Shown one piece after another: positions 1 through 11,184 of a DNA stretch of 64,000 bases. Within the stretch, counting starts at the first letter, position 1, and each line of letters begins with the position of its first letter. The position numbers were made by a program, and so were the translations under genes. Source of the DNA: Pseudomonas orientalis (lineage in GTDB: Bacteria > Pseudomonadota > Gammaproteobacteria > Pseudomonadales > Pseudomonadaceae); NCBI RefSeq assembly GCF_002934065.1, contig NZ_CP018049.1, positions 990,501 through 1,054,500 of the forward strand, written 5' to 3'. The notes beneath the pieces are model-generated. The model did not search any database and had not been told where the DNA came from. It saw only the letters and a program-made list of their open reading frames with translations.

Positions 1-463
1 ACTCGCGGGCGGCCCCCTCGCCGCCACGGGCGGTGGTAATGCCATGGGCGTGTTCACGCACAAACGCTGCGGCGTTGGCGACGGCCATGCCCAGGCCGAC
101 CCGGCGGATCACCGGCAGGTCAGGCAGGTCGTCACCCAGATAGGCGACCTGCTCATAGCTTAGGTTGAGTTGGCCAAGAAGCTCGTCCAGCACCACCAGT
201 TTATCCTCGCGGCCCTGATACAGGTGAGCAATCCCCAGGTTTTGTGCGCGGCGTTCCACAACGGGAGTCTTTCGACCACTGATAATGGCGGTTTGCACGC
301 CTGCGGCCATCAACATCTTGATGCCTTGGCCGTCGAGCGTGTTGAACGTCTTGAATTCGCTGCCATCTTCGAGAAAGTACAGGCGGCCATCGGTCAGCAC
401 GCCATCGACGTCGAATATCGCCAACTTGATGTTTTTACCGCGTTGCAGCAGGTCGCTGGTCAT
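1..463 (-). CDS. kdsC: KDO-8-phosphate phosphatase KdsC (partial, 3' end outside window)
   Basis: First 154 or so codons of a HAD-superfamily phosphatase; the C-terminus lies off the left edge (the family is usually about 175-185 residues). It hydrolyses 3-deoxy-D-manno-octulosonate 8-phosphate to KDO in the cytoplasm for the LPS inner core. Visible motifs are DVDGVLTD at residues 18-25 (nucleophile Asp), ISGR at 61-64 and GDDLPD at 110-115, all in the KdsC order. The ATG at 463 abuts the TAA of kdsD with no gap, so the two are co-transcribed and consecutive in the pathway (KdsD makes arabinose 5-phosphate, KdsC acts after KdsA). Confidence 0.95.
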   Translation of the reverse strand, partial: MTSDLLQRGKNIKLAIFDVDGVLTDGRLYFLEDGSEFKTFNTLDGQGIKMLMAAGVQTAIISGRKTPVVERRAQNLGIAHLYQGREDKLVVLDELLGQLNLSYEQVAYLGDDLPDLPVIRRVGLGMAVANAAAFVREHAHGITTARGGEGAARE

Positions 464-1438
464 TTACATCACTCCCGCACGTAACAAGTCGTGCATGTTC
501 AGGGCGCCGATCGGGCGGTCATTGTCATCGACCACTACCAGCGCCCCGATCTTGTGGTCTTCCATGATCTTCAGGGCTTCGGCTGCAAGCATCTCGGGGC
601 GAGCGGTCTTGCCGTGGGGCGTCATCACGGCATCGATGGTCGCGGTGTGGATGTCGATGGTACGGTCCAGGGTACGACGCAAATCGCCGTCGGTGAACAC
701 GCCGGCCAGTCGCCCGTCGGCTTCCAGGATCACGGTCATGCCCAGGCCCTTGCGGGTCATTTCCATCAACGCATCCTTGAGCAGGGTGCCGCGTTGGACA
801 TGGGGCAATTCATCGCCCGCATGCATGACGTTTTCCACTTTCAGCAGCAAGCGACGGCCCAGGGCGCCACCGGGGTGGGAAAAGGCGAAATCTTCAGCCG
901 TGAACCCGCGAGCTTCCAGCAATGCCACCGCCAGGGCGTCGCCCATGACCAGTGCCGCGGTCGTGGAGGACGTGGGCGCCAGGTTCAGCGGGCAGGCTTC
1001 ATGGGCGACATGAACGTTCAAGTTCACTTCGGCAGCCTTGGCCAGCGTTGATTCCGGGTTGCCAGTGACGCTGATCAGCTTGATGCCCAAGCGCTTGATC
1101 AGCGGCAGCAGGGTCACGATTTCGTTGGTGGTGCCCGAGTTGGACAGGGCCAGAATCACGTCATCCCGGGTAATCATGCCCATATCACCATGGCTGGCTT
1201 CGGCCGGGTGCACGAAGAACGCCGTGGTGCCGGTGCTTGCCAGCGTCGCGGCGATCTTGTTGCCGATGTGGCCGGACTTGCCCATCCCAACCACGACAAC
1301 GCGGCCTTTGCTGGCCAGAATCATCTCGCAGGCGCGCACGAAATCTGCGTCGATATGGGCCAGCAAACCTTCTACGGCTTCCAGCTCGAGGCGGATGGTG
1401 CGTTGTGCGGATTGAACAAGGTCGCTGGATTGGCTCAT
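464..1438 (-). CDS. kdsD: Arabinose-5-phosphate isomerase KdsD
   Basis: 324-residue sugar isomerase converting ribulose 5-phosphate to arabinose 5-phosphate, the first step of KDO synthesis. The N-terminal SIS domain (about 40-175) contains GMGKSGHIGNK near 51-61 and the serine-rich SNSGTTNE loop near 98-105. Two CBS domains follow (about 208-320), as in the full-length family. An in-frame ATG exists 21 codons upstream (1501), but the start at 1438 gives the normal family length and begins MSQSSDLV; no strong Shine-Dalgarno is seen for either. It is divergent from mlaF and directly upstream of kdsC. Confidence 0.96.
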   Translation of the reverse strand: MSQSSDLVQSAQRTIRLELEAVEGLLAHIDADFVRACEMILASKGRVVVVGMGKSGHIGNKIAATLASTGTTAFFVHPAEASHGDMGMITRDDVILALSNSGTTNEIVTLLPLIKRLGIKLISVTGNPESTLAKAAEVNLNVHVAHEACPLNLAPTSSTTAALVMGDALAVALLEARGFTAEDFAFSHPGGALGRRLLLKVENVMHAGDELPHVQRGTLLKDALMEMTRKGLGMTVILEADGRLAGVFTDGDLRRTLDRTIDIHTATIDAVMTPHGKTARPEMLAAEALKIMEDHKIGALVVVDDNDRPIGALNMHDLLRAGVM

Positions 1439-1747
1439 GTCTGAAATCGTATAGCCTGACGAAAAGTCGGCGATTATAGCGGTAATGATCAATTCCCTCA
1501 CACAAGTTCGTCAGGCTTTATTCCGAAGGTCTCCCGGATTCGTCTCAATATCACAGCCCGCTACGTTTTTTCTCTGTCCTGAATCTGAACAAGCACTGTT
1601 CCGGCCTTGGGGGCTCTGCACCAGCAGTGATATAGTTCGCGGCCAGTTCGGTCCGCCCAACCCATGGCGCAAACATTTGCGCACTCGCGGCAAACGAAAG
1701 TCGCATGCATGGTGTCTGAGTGAAAGGCTGCATCCCAAGGAGATTAG
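1439..1747. promoter_or_regulatory. Divergent kdsD / mlaF intergenic region
   Basis: About 309 bases without a credible gene. It must carry promoters for kdsD-kdsC (leftward) and mlaFEDCB (rightward). The best rightward candidate is an extended -10, TGATATAGT at 1628-1636, with a weak -35-like TTGGGG at 1607-1612 (18-base spacer), giving a leader of roughly 105 bases before mlaF. No clear leftward promoter was recognised. Confidence 0.45.
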
Positions 1748-2557
1748 ATGAGTGCCGATAACGCCTACGCGGTCGAGCTGAAGGGCCTTTCCTTCAAGCG
1801 CGGTACGCGCAGCATCTTCAATAACGTCGATATTCGCATTCCTCGCGGAAAAGTCACGGGCATCATGGGGCCTTCCGGTTGCGGCAAGACCACCTTGTTG
1901 CGCCTGATGGGCATGCAATTGCGCCCCAGTGCCGGCGAAGTATGGGTCAACGGCCAGAACCTGCCGACACTGTCGCGCAGTGATCTGTTCGACGCGCGCA
2001 AGCACATGGGGGTTCTGTTCCAGAGCGGCGCGCTGTTTACCGATCTCGATGTGTTCGAAAACGTAGCCTTCCCGCTGCGGGTGCATACCCAGCTGTCCGA
2101 TGAGATGATTCGCGACATTGTGCTGCTGAAACTGCAGGCCGTAGGGCTTCGCGGGGCCATCGACCTGATGCCTGACGAATTGTCCGGCGGCATGAAGCGC
2201 CGTGTCGCGCTGGCGCGAGCCATCGCACTGGACCCGCAGATCCTCATGTATGACGAGCCTTTCGTGGGCCAGGACCCGATCGCCATGGGCGTGCTGGTGC
2301 GCCTGATCCGCCTGCTCAACGACGCACTGGGTATCACCAGCATCGTGGTGTCCCACGACCTGGCCGAAACCGCAAGCATCGCCGACTACCTCTATGTCGT
2401 GGGTGATGGCCAGGTGCTGGGGCAGGGTACGCCGGAAGAACTGATGAACGCCGATAACCCGCGCATTCGCCAATTCATGACCGGCGATCCCGACGGCCCG
2501 GTGCCTTTTCACTTTCCGGCAGCGGACTACCGCGCAGATCTTCTGGGGAAGCGCTGA
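1748..2557 (+). CDS. mlaF: Phospholipid transport ATPase MlaF
   Basis: 269-residue ABC ATPase of the inner-membrane MlaFEDB complex, which moves phospholipids between the outer and inner membrane and keeps the outer leaflet asymmetric. Walker [10 protein letters not shown] is at 41-49, the signature LSGGM at 145-149, Walker B ILMYDE at 165-170 and the switch His at 203. The ATG at 1748 is preceded by AAGGAGAT. It is the first gene of mlaFEDCB and overlaps mlaE by one base. In pseudomonads the same locus is called ttg2A. Confidence 0.97.
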   Translation: MSADNAYAVELKGLSFKRGTRSIFNNVDIRIPRGKVTGIMGPSGCGKTTLLRLMGMQLRPSAGEVWVNGQNLPTLSRSDLFDARKHMGVLFQSGALFTDLDVFENVAFPLRVHTQLSDEMIRDIVLLKLQAVGLRGAIDLMPDELSGGMKRRVALARAIALDPQILMYDEPFVGQDPIAMGVLVRLIRLLNDALGITSIVVSHDLAETASIADYLYVVGDGQVLGQGTPEELMNADNPRIRQFMTGDPDGPVPFHFPAADYRADLLGKR

Positions 2558-3354
2558 TGCGCAAAACATCTTTTATCGAAAAGGTTCGCCTTTTCGGTCG
2601 CTCGGGCATCGACATCGTCGAAGTCCTCGGGCGTTCGACTATATTCCTGTTCCACGCCTTGCTTGGCCGCGGCGGTATCGGCGGCGGCTTTGGCTTGCTG
2701 CTCAAGCAACTGCATGCGGTCGGCGTGATGTCCCTGGTGATCATCGTGGTCTCCGGGGTGTTCATCGGCATGGTGCTGGCGCTGCAAGGCTTCAATATTC
2801 TGTCCAGCTACGGTTCCGAGCAGGCGGTAGGGCAGATGGTCGCCCTGACACTGTTGCGTGAGCTGGGGCCGGTGGTCACCGCCTTGTTGTTCGCCGGGCG
2901 TGCCGGTTCGGCGCTGACCGCCGAAATCGGCAACATGAAGTCCACCGAGCAACTGTCCAGCCTGGAAATGATCGGCGTGGACCCGCTCAAGTACATTGTT
3001 GCCCCGCGCCTGTGGGCCGGCTTCATTTCCCTGCCGCTGCTGGCGATGATTTTCAGCGTGGTCGGGATCTGGGGCGGTTCGTGGGTGGCGGTGGACTGGT
3101 TGGGCGTCTATGACGGTTCCTACTGGGCCAACATGCAAAACAGCGTGACCTTCACGGGCGACGTGCTCAACGGCATCATAAAGAGCATCGTCTTCGCCTT
3201 TGTAGTGACCTGGATCGCCGTATTCCAAGGCTATGACTGTGAGCCCACTTCAGAAGGGATCAGTCGCGCCACCACCAAGACCGTTGTGTACGCCTCGCTG
3301 GCGGTACTGGGCCTTGACTTCATTTTGACCGCCTTGATGTTTGGAGATTTCTGA
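2557..3354 (+). CDS. mlaE: Phospholipid transport permease MlaE
   Basis: 265-residue integral membrane permease of the Mla complex, paired with the MlaF ATPase. The family core is present: RELGPV at 101-106, followed by the [12 protein letters not shown] segment (114-125) and [13 protein letters not shown] (131-143). Hydrophobic segments lie near 53-78, 100-120, 150-180, 200-215 and 235-262. The start codon overlaps the mlaF stop as TGATG, which implies translational coupling, and its own stop overlaps mlaD in the same way. Confidence 0.97.
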   Translation: MRKTSFIEKVRLFGRSGIDIVEVLGRSTIFLFHALLGRGGIGGGFGLLLKQLHAVGVMSLVIIVVSGVFIGMVLALQGFNILSSYGSEQAVGQMVALTLLRELGPVVTALLFAGRAGSALTAEIGNMKSTEQLSSLEMIGVDPLKYIVAPRLWAGFISLPLLAMIFSVVGIWGGSWVAVDWLGVYDGSYWANMQNSVTFTGDVLNGIIKSIVFAFVVTWIAVFQGYDCEPTSEGISRATTKTVVYASLAVLGLDFILTALMFGDF

Positions 3355-3821
3355 TGCAAAACCGCACTGTGGAAATCGGTGTCGGCCTTTTCTTGCTGGC
3401 TGGCATCCTGGCTTTACTGTTGCTGGCCCTGCGGGTCAGTGGCCTGTCGGCCAGCCCCACCGCCGACACTTATAAACTTTATGCGTACTTCGACAATATT
3501 GCCGGTTTGACGGTCAGAGCTAAAGTGACCATGGCCGGCGTGACCGTCGGCAAGGTCACGGCAATCGATCTGGATCGCGACAGCTTCACCGGGCGAGTGA
3601 CGATGCAACTGGACAAGAAGGTGGATAATCTGCCGACTGACTCCACCGCATCTATCCTCACTGCAGGTCTGCTGGGCGAGAAGTACATCGGTCTCAGCGT
3701 TGGCGGGGAAACAGCCCTGCTCAAGGATGGCTCGACAATCCACGACACACAGTCGTCGTTGGTACTTGAAGACTTGATCGGTAAATTCCTGCTCAACACG
3801 GTCAATAAAGACGCCAAATGA
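3354..3821 (+). CDS. mlaD: MCE-domain phospholipid-binding protein MlaD
   Basis: 155-residue single-pass membrane protein with one MCE domain. Residues 8-27 form the N-terminal membrane anchor; the MCE fold spans about 40-117, with the VTMAGVTVGKV and LLGEKYIGL elements typical of MlaD. Family members form a hexameric ring in the periplasm that receives lipid from MlaC and passes it to MlaFE. It overlaps mlaE by one base. The MCE domain is short, as expected for MlaD, in contrast to the three-domain PqiB at 33.8-35.5 kb. Confidence 0.97.
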   Translation: MQNRTVEIGVGLFLLAGILALLLLALRVSGLSASPTADTYKLYAYFDNIAGLTVRAKVTMAGVTVGKVTAIDLDRDSFTGRVTMQLDKKVDNLPTDSTASILTAGLLGEKYIGLSVGGETALLKDGSTIHDTQSSLVLEDLIGKFLLNTVNKDAK

Positions 3822-3832
3822 GGAATCTGTTC

Positions 3833-4480
3833 ATGATCTCTACCTTGCGACGCGGCCTTCTGGTGCTGCTTGCAGCGCTGCCATTGATGGCCAACGCAGC
3901 CGGTTCCGCCCACGAACTGGTGCAGGACACGACCAACAAAATGCTGGCTGATCTGTCGGCCAACAAGGAAAAGTACAAACAGGACCCGAGCCAGTTCTAC
4001 AACGCGCTCAACAGCATTGTCGGTCCGGTGGTGGATGCCGAAGGCATTTCCCGCAGCATCATGACCGTCAAGTATTCGCGTAAGGCTACACCTGCGCAGA
4101 TGCAGCGTTTCCAGGAAAACTTCAAGCGCGGCTTGTTCCAGTTCTACGGCAACGCCTTGCTTGAATACAACAACCAGGGCATCACCGTGGCTCCGGCCGG
4201 TGATGAGTCGGGTGATCGCACCAGCGTCAACATGACCGTCAAGGGTAACAATGGCGCCGTGTACCCTGTGCAGTACACCCTGGAGAAGGTCAACGGCGAG
4301 TGGAAGCTGCGCAACGTGATCATCAACGGCATCAATATCGGCAAGCTGTTCCGCGACCAGTTCGCTGACGCGATGCAGCGCAATGGCAACAACCTGGACA
4401 AAACCATCGATGGTTGGGCCGGAGAAGTGGCCAAGGCCAAGGAAACTTCCGATAAGGAAGCCGGGAAGCCAGCGCAATGA
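3833..4480 (+). CDS. mlaC: Periplasmic phospholipid shuttle MlaC
   Basis: 215-residue Ttg2/MlaC-family soluble lipid carrier. The start at 3833 is preferred because GAGGA at 3820-3824 lies 8 bases upstream and the product then begins with a clean signal peptide (MISTLRRGLLVLLAALPLMA, cleavage near ANA-A). An ATG at 3818 overlaps the mlaD stop as ATGA and would add five residues; it cannot be excluded. The mature part is the usual Tol-Tol-Ttg2 domain. It ferries phospholipid between the outer-membrane MlaA site (not in this window) and MlaFEDB. Confidence 0.95.
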   Translation: MISTLRRGLLVLLAALPLMANAAGSAHELVQDTTNKMLADLSANKEKYKQDPSQFYNALNSIVGPVVDAEGISRSIMTVKYSRKATPAQMQRFQENFKRGLFQFYGNALLEYNNQGITVAPAGDESGDRTSVNMTVKGNNGAVYPVQYTLEKVNGEWKLRNVIINGINIGKLFRDQFADAMQRNGNNLDKTIDGWAGEVAKAKETSDKEAGKPAQ

Positions 4481-4782
4481 CCGAGTCGGCTGTTCGTATC
4501 GGCGACGCCGGCGAGCTGTTCCTCAGCGGCGTGCTGGACTACCGCACCGGGCCTGACCTGCGCAAGCAGGGCCAGGCACTGATCAAGGCCAGCAGCGCGC
4601 CTGCGCTGGTGGTCGATTGCTCGGCGGTGACCAAGTCCAGCAGTGTCGGGCTGTCGTTGCTGCTGTGCTTTATGCGCGATGCGCAAGCGGCAAAAAAGCC
4701 ACTCAGCATCCGTGCATTGCCTGAAGACATGCGCGAGATTGCCGAGGTTTCCGGCTTGACCGAGCTGTTGGCACACCCTTAA
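4477..4782 (+). CDS. mlaB: STAS-domain protein MlaB
   Basis: 101-residue STAS-domain protein, the small cytoplasmic subunit that binds MlaF and supports its assembly and activity. The fold is recognisable from ALVVDCSAVTKSSSVGLSLL near residues 43-62, where the SSSVGLS segment matches the conserved helix-capping loop. It overlaps mlaC by four bases (ATGA) and ends the operon, followed at once by a rho-independent terminator. Confidence 0.94.
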   Translation: MTESAVRIGDAGELFLSGVLDYRTGPDLRKQGQALIKASSAPALVVDCSAVTKSSSVGLSLLLCFMRDAQAAKKPLSIRALPEDMREIAEVSGLTELLAHP

Positions 4783-4797
4783 TACACATTTATCACG

Positions 4798-4851
4798 AAA
4801 GCCCCCCGTCAGAGTCCTGCTATGCGGGGTTCGCAGGCGCGGGGCTTTTTT
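4798..4851 (+). terminator. Rho-independent terminator after mlaB
   Basis: Outer stem AAAGCCCC (4798-4805) pairs with GGGGCTTT (4841-4848) and encloses a second hairpin CCTGC/GCAGG; a run of six T follows at 4846-4851. It closes the mla operon and separates it from ibaG. Confidence 0.85.
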
Positions 4852-4897
4852 GTATGATGTGCGACCCGTGCGCACTGGGCGCCGATAGAGGTTGAGC

Positions 4898-6426
<1,529 letters not shown>

Positions 6427-6440
6427 ACCCCTGCTGCACT

Positions 6441-6538
6441 GTAGGAGCGAGCTTGCTCGCGAAAAACTCATGTACACCGCGTTGACTCTGAGTGAACGCG
6501 TTATCGTTGACGTTCTTCGCGAGCAAGCTCGCTCCTAC
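6441..6538. repeat. REPIN, GAGCGAGCTTGCTCGC family
   Basis: Two 23-base arms in inverted orientation: GTAGGAGCGAGCTTGCTCGC at the start of 6441-6463 and its exact reverse complement at 6516-6538, separated by about 52 bases. Each arm is itself an imperfect palindrome. This is the paired REP arrangement known from P. fluorescens. It sits between murA and hisG. Confidence 0.9.
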
Positions 6539-6642
6539 ACACACACTGGTTTGTTTCAAGTCGAGGCTGTAACGGCCTCGATCTGTGTCTGGCGCCATTT
6601 GCGACCGGACAGCAATAGCCTGATGAAGGACTGACATTTCCC

Positions 6643-7278
6643 ATGTTGACCATCGCACTGTCCAAGGGCCGCATCCTTGACGACACGTTGCCGCTTCTGG
6701 CTGAAGCGGGCATCGTGCCGACCGAGAATCCGGACAAGAGCCGCAAGCTGATCATCCCCACGACCCAGGACGACGTGCGTCTGCTGATCGTGCGGGCTAC
6801 CGACGTGCCGACCTATGTTGAACATGGCGCCGCCGACCTGGGTGTCGCCGGCAAGGATGTGCTGATGGAATACGGTGGCCAGGGTCTCTACGAGCCATTG
6901 GACCTTCGTATCGCCCTGTGCAAACTGATGACCGCCGGCCGTGTCGGCGACGTCGAACCCAAGGGCCGCCTGCGCGTGGCGACCAAGTTCGTCAACGTCG
7001 CCAAGCGCTACTACGCCGAACAAGGCCGTCAAGTCGATATCATCAAGCTCTACGGCTCGATGGAGCTGGCGCCGCTGATCGGCCTGGCCGACAAGATCAT
7101 CGACGTGGTCGACACCGGCAACACCCTGCGCGCCAACGGTCTCGAACCCCAGGATTTCATTGCCGACATCAGCTCGCGCCTGATCGTCAACAAAGCATCG
7201 ATGAAGATGCAGCACGCCCGTATCCAGGCGTTGATCGACACCCTGCGCAAGGCAGTGGAGTCTCGACACCGCGGTTGA
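6643..7278 (+). CDS. hisG: ATP phosphoribosyltransferase catalytic subunit HisG (short form)
   Basis: 211-residue enzyme condensing ATP with PRPP in the first step of histidine synthesis. The length and the absence of a C-terminal regulatory domain identify the short form, which needs the HisZ subunit (not in this window) for activity and feedback control. The N-terminal [10 protein letters not shown] and the PRPP-site segment [18 protein letters not shown] stretch ([18 protein letters not shown], about 149-166) are clear. GAAGGA lies about 13 bases before the ATG. A hairpin with a T run separates it from hisD. Confidence 0.97.
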   Translation: MLTIALSKGRILDDTLPLLAEAGIVPTENPDKSRKLIIPTTQDDVRLLIVRATDVPTYVEHGAADLGVAGKDVLMEYGGQGLYEPLDLRIALCKLMTAGRVGDVEPKGRLRVATKFVNVAKRYYAEQGRQVDIIKLYGSMELAPLIGLADKIIDVVDTGNTLRANGLEPQDFIADISSRLIVNKASMKMQHARIQALIDTLRKAVESRHRG

Positions 7279-7332
7279 CTAACCCGCGTAGCCCAAAGAC
7301 TGCGCCCGTCTATCCGCCTCATAGCCAGAATT

Positions 7333-7382
7333 CTCAGGTGCCCAAGCGGAAACGACTGCTAGTTTAGGGCACCTGAGTTTTT
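7333..7382 (+). terminator. Rho-independent terminator or attenuator between hisG and hisD
   Basis: An 11-base perfect stem, CTCAGGTGCCC (7333-7343) with GGGCACCTGAG (7367-7377), has a 23-base loop and is followed directly by five T (7378-7382). It lies 25 bases before the hisD start, so it either ends hisG transcripts or partly limits read-through into hisD-hisC. No histidine-rich leader peptide was found near it. Confidence 0.8.
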
Positions 7383-7406
7383 GCCAATTCTATTGAGGCC
7401 CTCGCT

Positions 7407-8723
7407 ATGACCACGTCCACTGCAATTGCCCGACTCAACGCTGCCGACCCGGATTTCGCCCATCATCTGGATCATCTGCTGAGCTGGGAAAGCGTGTCCG
7501 ACGACTCGGTCAACCAGCGAGTGCTCGACATCATCAAGGCCGTGCGCGAGCGCGGCGATGCTGCACTGGTGGACTTCACCCGTCAGTTCGACGGCCTGGA
7601 CGTCAAGTCCATGGCCGACCTGATCCTGCCCCGTGAACGCCTGGAACTGGCCCTGACGCGTATCACCGCGCCCCAGCGTGAAGCGTTGGAAGTGGCGGCG
7701 GCGCGGGTGCGCAGCTATCACGAAAAACAGAAGCAGGACTCCTGGAGCTACACCGAGGCCGACGGCACCGTGCTGGGCCAGAAGGTCACGCCGCTGGACC
7801 GCGCCGGCCTGTATGTGCCGGGCGGTAAAGCCTCGTACCCGTCGTCGGTATTGATGAACGCGATCCCGGCCAAAGTGGCGGGCGTGACCGAGGTGGTCAT
7901 GGTGGTGCCGACCCCCCGTGGCGAACTCAACGAACTGGTATTGGCCGCCGCTTGCATCGCCGGCGTCGACCGCGTGTTCACCATCGGCGGCGCCCAGGCA
8001 GTGGCTGCCCTGGCCTATGGTACTGAAAGCGTGCCGAAGGTCGACAAAGTGGTGGGGCCGGGCAATATCTACGTCGCCACCGCCAAGCGCCATGTATTCG
8101 GCCAGGTCGGTATCGACATGATCGCCGGGCCTTCGGAGATCCTCGTGGTGTGTGACGGCCAGACCGACCCGGACTGGATCGCCATGGACCTGTTCTCCCA
8201 GGCCGAGCACGACGAAGACGCCCAGGCGATCCTGGTCAGCCCCGACGCCGACTTCCTCGACCAGGTTGCCGCCAGCATCGACAAGCTGTTGCCGACCATG
8301 GAGCGCGCCGAGATCATCGAGAAATCGATCAATGGCCGCGGCGCGTTGATTCTGGTGAGCGACATGGAGCAAGCCATCGAAGTGGCCAACCGTATCGCGC
8401 CGGAGCACCTTGAGCTGTCCGTGGCGGACCCACAGGCCTGGCTGCCGTTGATTCGTCACGCCGGCGCGATCTTCATGGGGCGCCACACCAGTGAAGCCCT
8501 GGGCGACTACTGCGCAGGCCCTAACCACGTACTGCCGACCTCCGGCACCGCACGTTTTTCGTCGCCGCTGGGGGTGTATGACTTCCAGAAGCGCTCGTCG
8601 ATCATCTTCTGTTCGCCCCAGGGCGCGTCCGAACTGGGCAAGACCGCCTCGGTGCTGGCCCGTGGCGAATCCCTCAGCGCTCACGCACGTAGCGCCGAAT
8701 ACCGCATCGTCAAGGGAGAGTGA
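7407..8723 (+). CDS. hisD: Histidinol dehydrogenase HisD
   Basis: 438-residue zinc enzyme carrying out the last two steps of histidine synthesis, oxidising L-histidinol to L-histidine with two NAD. Family landmarks are [15 protein letters not shown] (137-151), VVGPGN (215-220), the zinc/active-site SQAEHDE (264-270) and APEHLE (331-336). The length is normal. It is separated from hisG by a terminator-like hairpin and from hisC by three bases, so hisD-hisC form a transcription unit. Confidence 0.98.
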   Translation: MTTSTAIARLNAADPDFAHHLDHLLSWESVSDDSVNQRVLDIIKAVRERGDAALVDFTRQFDGLDVKSMADLILPRERLELALTRITAPQREALEVAAARVRSYHEKQKQDSWSYTEADGTVLGQKVTPLDRAGLYVPGGKASYPSSVLMNAIPAKVAGVTEVVMVVPTPRGELNELVLAAACIAGVDRVFTIGGAQAVAALAYGTESVPKVDKVVGPGNIYVATAKRHVFGQVGIDMIAGPSEILVVCDGQTDPDWIAMDLFSQAEHDEDAQAILVSPDADFLDQVAASIDKLLPTMERAEIIEKSINGRGALILVSDMEQAIEVANRIAPEHLELSVADPQAWLPLIRHAGAIFMGRHTSEALGDYCAGPNHVLPTSGTARFSSPLGVYDFQKRSSIIFCSPQGASELGKTASVLARGESLSAHARSAEYRIVKGE

Positions 8724-8726
8724 GGC

Positions 8727-9779
8727 ATGAGCAAATTCTGGAGCTCTTTCGTCAAGGACCTCGTGCCTTACGTACCTGGTGAGCAACCGAAGCTGACCAA
8801 GCTGGTCAAGCTCAACACCAACGAAAACCCCTACGGCCCATCGCCCAAAGCGCTGGCGGCGATGCAGGCCGAGTTGAACGACAACTTGCGTCTGTACCCG
8901 GACCCCAACAGCGATCTGCTCAAACAGGCCGTTGCCGGTTATTACGGGATTGATGCGCGCAAAATATTCCTCGGCAACGGGTCCGACGAAGTCCTGGCAC
9001 ACATCTTTCACGGCTTGTTCCAGCACGACCTGCCGCTGCTGTTCCCGGATATCAGCTACAGCTTCTATCCGGTGTATTGCGGCCTGTATGGCATCACGTT
9101 CGACGCGGTGCCATTGGATGAGCAGTTCCGGATTCGCGTGGCTGATTATGCGCGGCCCAACGGCGGGATCATTTTCCCCAACCCGAACGCGCCGACCGGC
9201 TGCGTACTGGCGCTGGACGCCGTGGAGCAGATCCTGAAGGCCAGCCCGAACTCGGTGGTGGTGGTCGACGAAGCCTATATTGATTTCGGCGGCGAGACGG
9301 CCATCAGCCTGGTGGACCGCTATCCGAACCTGCTGGTGACCCAGACCCTGTCCAAATCGCGCTCACTGGCCGGTTTGCGGGTGGGCCTGGCCGTGGGCCA
9401 TCCGGACCTTATCGAGGCACTGGAGCGGGTCAAGAACAGTTTCAACTCCTATCCGTTGGATCGGCTGGCAGTCGCTGGCGCAGCCGCCGCTTTCGATGAC
9501 CGTGAATACTTTGAGAAGACGTGCCGGTGGGTGATCGACAGCCGCGAGAAGCTGGTCGCGCAGCTGCAAGCCAAGGGCTTTGAAGTGCTGCCGTCAGCCG
9601 CCAACTTCATCTTCGCTCGTCACCCACGGCACGACGCTACTGGCCTGGCGGCGAAATTGCGTGAACAAGGGGTGATCGTGCGGCACTTCAAGCAGGAGCG
9701 GATTGCCCAGTTCCTGCGGATCAGCATCGGCACGTCTGAGCAGAACCAGGCGCTGATCGATGGCCTGGGCGAGCTCTAA
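8727..9779 (+). CDS. hisC: Histidinol-phosphate aminotransferase HisC
   Basis: 350-residue class I/II PLP aminotransferase converting imidazole acetol phosphate to histidinol phosphate. Conserved parts include [11 protein letters not shown] (30-40), PNPNAPTG (151-158), DEAYIDF (181-187) and the PLP lysine Lys210 in [14 protein letters not shown]. It begins three bases after the hisD stop with GGGAGAG just upstream. Many pseudomonads also carry a second hisC elsewhere; this copy sits in the his cluster. Confidence 0.97.
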   Translation: MSKFWSSFVKDLVPYVPGEQPKLTKLVKLNTNENPYGPSPKALAAMQAELNDNLRLYPDPNSDLLKQAVAGYYGIDARKIFLGNGSDEVLAHIFHGLFQHDLPLLFPDISYSFYPVYCGLYGITFDAVPLDEQFRIRVADYARPNGGIIFPNPNAPTGCVLALDAVEQILKASPNSVVVVDEAYIDFGGETAISLVDRYPNLLVTQTLSKSRSLAGLRVGLAVGHPDLIEALERVKNSFNSYPLDRLAVAGAAAAFDDREYFEKTCRWVIDSREKLVAQLQAKGFEVLPSAANFIFARHPRHDATGLAAKLREQGVIVRHFKQERIAQFLRISIGTSEQNQALIDGLGEL

Positions 9780-9796
9780 GCCACACTGGAGATAAA

Positions 9797-9890
9797 AATG
9801 TGGGAGGGGGCTTGCCCCCGATGGCAGTGTGTCAGCCAATACATCTGTTGACTGACACTCCGCCATCGGGGGCAAGCCCCCTCCCACATT
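9797..9890. repeat. REPIN, GTGGGAGGGGGCTTGCC family
   Basis: Left arm 9797-9822 and right arm 9865-9890 are inverted copies of AATGTGGGAGGGGGCTTGCC followed by CCCGAT, with a 42-base spacer. It lies between the convergent hisC and uraA genes, where no ordinary terminator is evident; it may act as one in both directions (inference). Confidence 0.92.
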
Positions 9891-9907
9891 GGGTTCCAGG
9901 GTGTTAG

Positions 9908-11182
9908 TTAGAGCAGCGGTTCATCAGGCTTCTTGTTCTTCCAGCCATCATTGCCCGGCAGCAGCAGGTTCAAACCAATCGCCAGCACCGCACACAGGGC
10001 GATGCCCTTGAGGCCGAAATCGTCCGGGCCGGTGCCGGTGCCTACCAGCACACCACCAATCCCGAACACCAGGGTCACCGACACAATCACCAGATTGCGC
10101 GCTTCACCCAGGTCGATCCTGTGGCGGATCAGCGTATTCATCCCCACCGCCGCAATCGAGCCGAACAGCAGGCACAGAATCCCGCCCATTACCGGCACCG
10201 GAATGCTTTGCAGCAGCGCGCCGAACTTGCCGATGAACGCCAGGCTGATCGCGAATACCGCGGCCCAGGTCATGATTTTCGGGTTGTAGTTCTTGGTCAG
10301 CATCACCGCGCCCGTCACTTCGGCGTAGGTGGTATTGGGCGGGCCGCCAAACAGGCCGGCGGCCGTGGTGGCAATCCCGTCACCCAGCAAGGTGCGATGC
10401 AGGCCGGGCTTCTTCAGGTAGTCGCGACCGGTCACGCTGCCTACCGCAATCACGCCACCGATATGTTCGATCGCAGGGGCCAGGGCCACCGGCACGATAA
10501 ACAGGATCGCCTGCCAGTTGAACTCCGGCGCGGTGAAGTGGGGCAGGGCGAACCACGGTGCGGCGGCGATCTTCGCCGTGTCGACCACGCCGAAGTAGAA
10601 CGACATGGCAAAACCCACCAGCACGCCGGAGATGATCGGCACCAAGCGGAAAATGCCCTTGCCGAACACCGCGACGATCAAGGTGGTCAGCAGTGCCGGC
10701 ATCGAGATCAGCATCGCCGTCTGGTAGTGGATCAACTCGGCGCCGTCGCCGGACTTGCCCATGGCCATATTGGCGGCAATCGGCGCCATGGCCAGGCCGA
10801 TGGAAATGATCACCGGGCCGATGACGACCGGCGGCAGCAGTCGGTCGATGAAACCTGTGCCTTTGACCTTCACGGCAAGGCCCAGGAAGGTATAGACGAA
10901 ACCCGCCGCCATCACCCCGCCCATGGTCGCCGCCAGGCCGAACTGGCCCTTGGCGAGAATGATCGGGGTGATGAACGCAAAGCTCGATGCCAGGAACACC
11001 GGCACCTGCCGTCCCGTCACCACCTGGAACAACAACGTGCCCAGGCCTGCGGTGAACAGTGCGACGTTTGGATCAAGACCTGTGATCAGCGGCATCAACA
11101 CCAGCGCGCCAAATGCTACGAAGAGCATCTGTGCGCCAGACAGGATCTGGCGCCAAAGCGGGTCGTTGAATTCATCCTGCAT
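9908..11182 (-). CDS. uraA: Uracil/nucleobase permease UraA (NCS2 family)
   Basis: 424-residue polytopic inner-membrane nucleobase:proton symporter. It has 12-14 hydrophobic segments and the NCS2 hallmarks, including SGAQMLFVAFGALVLMPL at the N-terminus and FGGPPNTTYAEVTGAV in the substrate-site region. The ATG at 11182 is preferred over the GTG at 11188 because AAGGA is 9 bases upstream of it but too close to the GTG. It follows upp on the same strand with a near-overlap, which matches uptake coupled to salvage. Confidence 0.95.
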   Translation of the reverse strand: MQDEFNDPLWRQILSGAQMLFVAFGALVLMPLITGLDPNVALFTAGLGTLLFQVVTGRQVPVFLASSFAFITPIILAKGQFGLAATMGGVMAAGFVYTFLGLAVKVKGTGFIDRLLPPVVIGPVIISIGLAMAPIAANMAMGKSGDGAELIHYQTAMLISMPALLTTLIVAVFGKGIFRLVPIISGVLVGFAMSFYFGVVDTAKIAAAPWFALPHFTAPEFNWQAILFIVPVALAPAIEHIGGVIAVGSVTGRDYLKKPGLHRTLLGDGIATTAAGLFGGPPNTTYAEVTGAVMLTKNYNPKIMTWAAVFAISLAFIGKFGALLQSIPVPVMGGILCLLFGSIAAVGMNTLIRHRIDLGEARNLVIVSVTLVFGIGGVLVGTGTGPDDFGLKGIALCAVLAIGLNLLLPGNDGWKNKKPDEPLL

Positions 11183-11184
11183 GG

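Noticed and set aside
7359..9026. A 555-codon minus-strand frame opposite hisD
   Set aside because: Composition typical of antisense reading; hisD is certain on the other strand.
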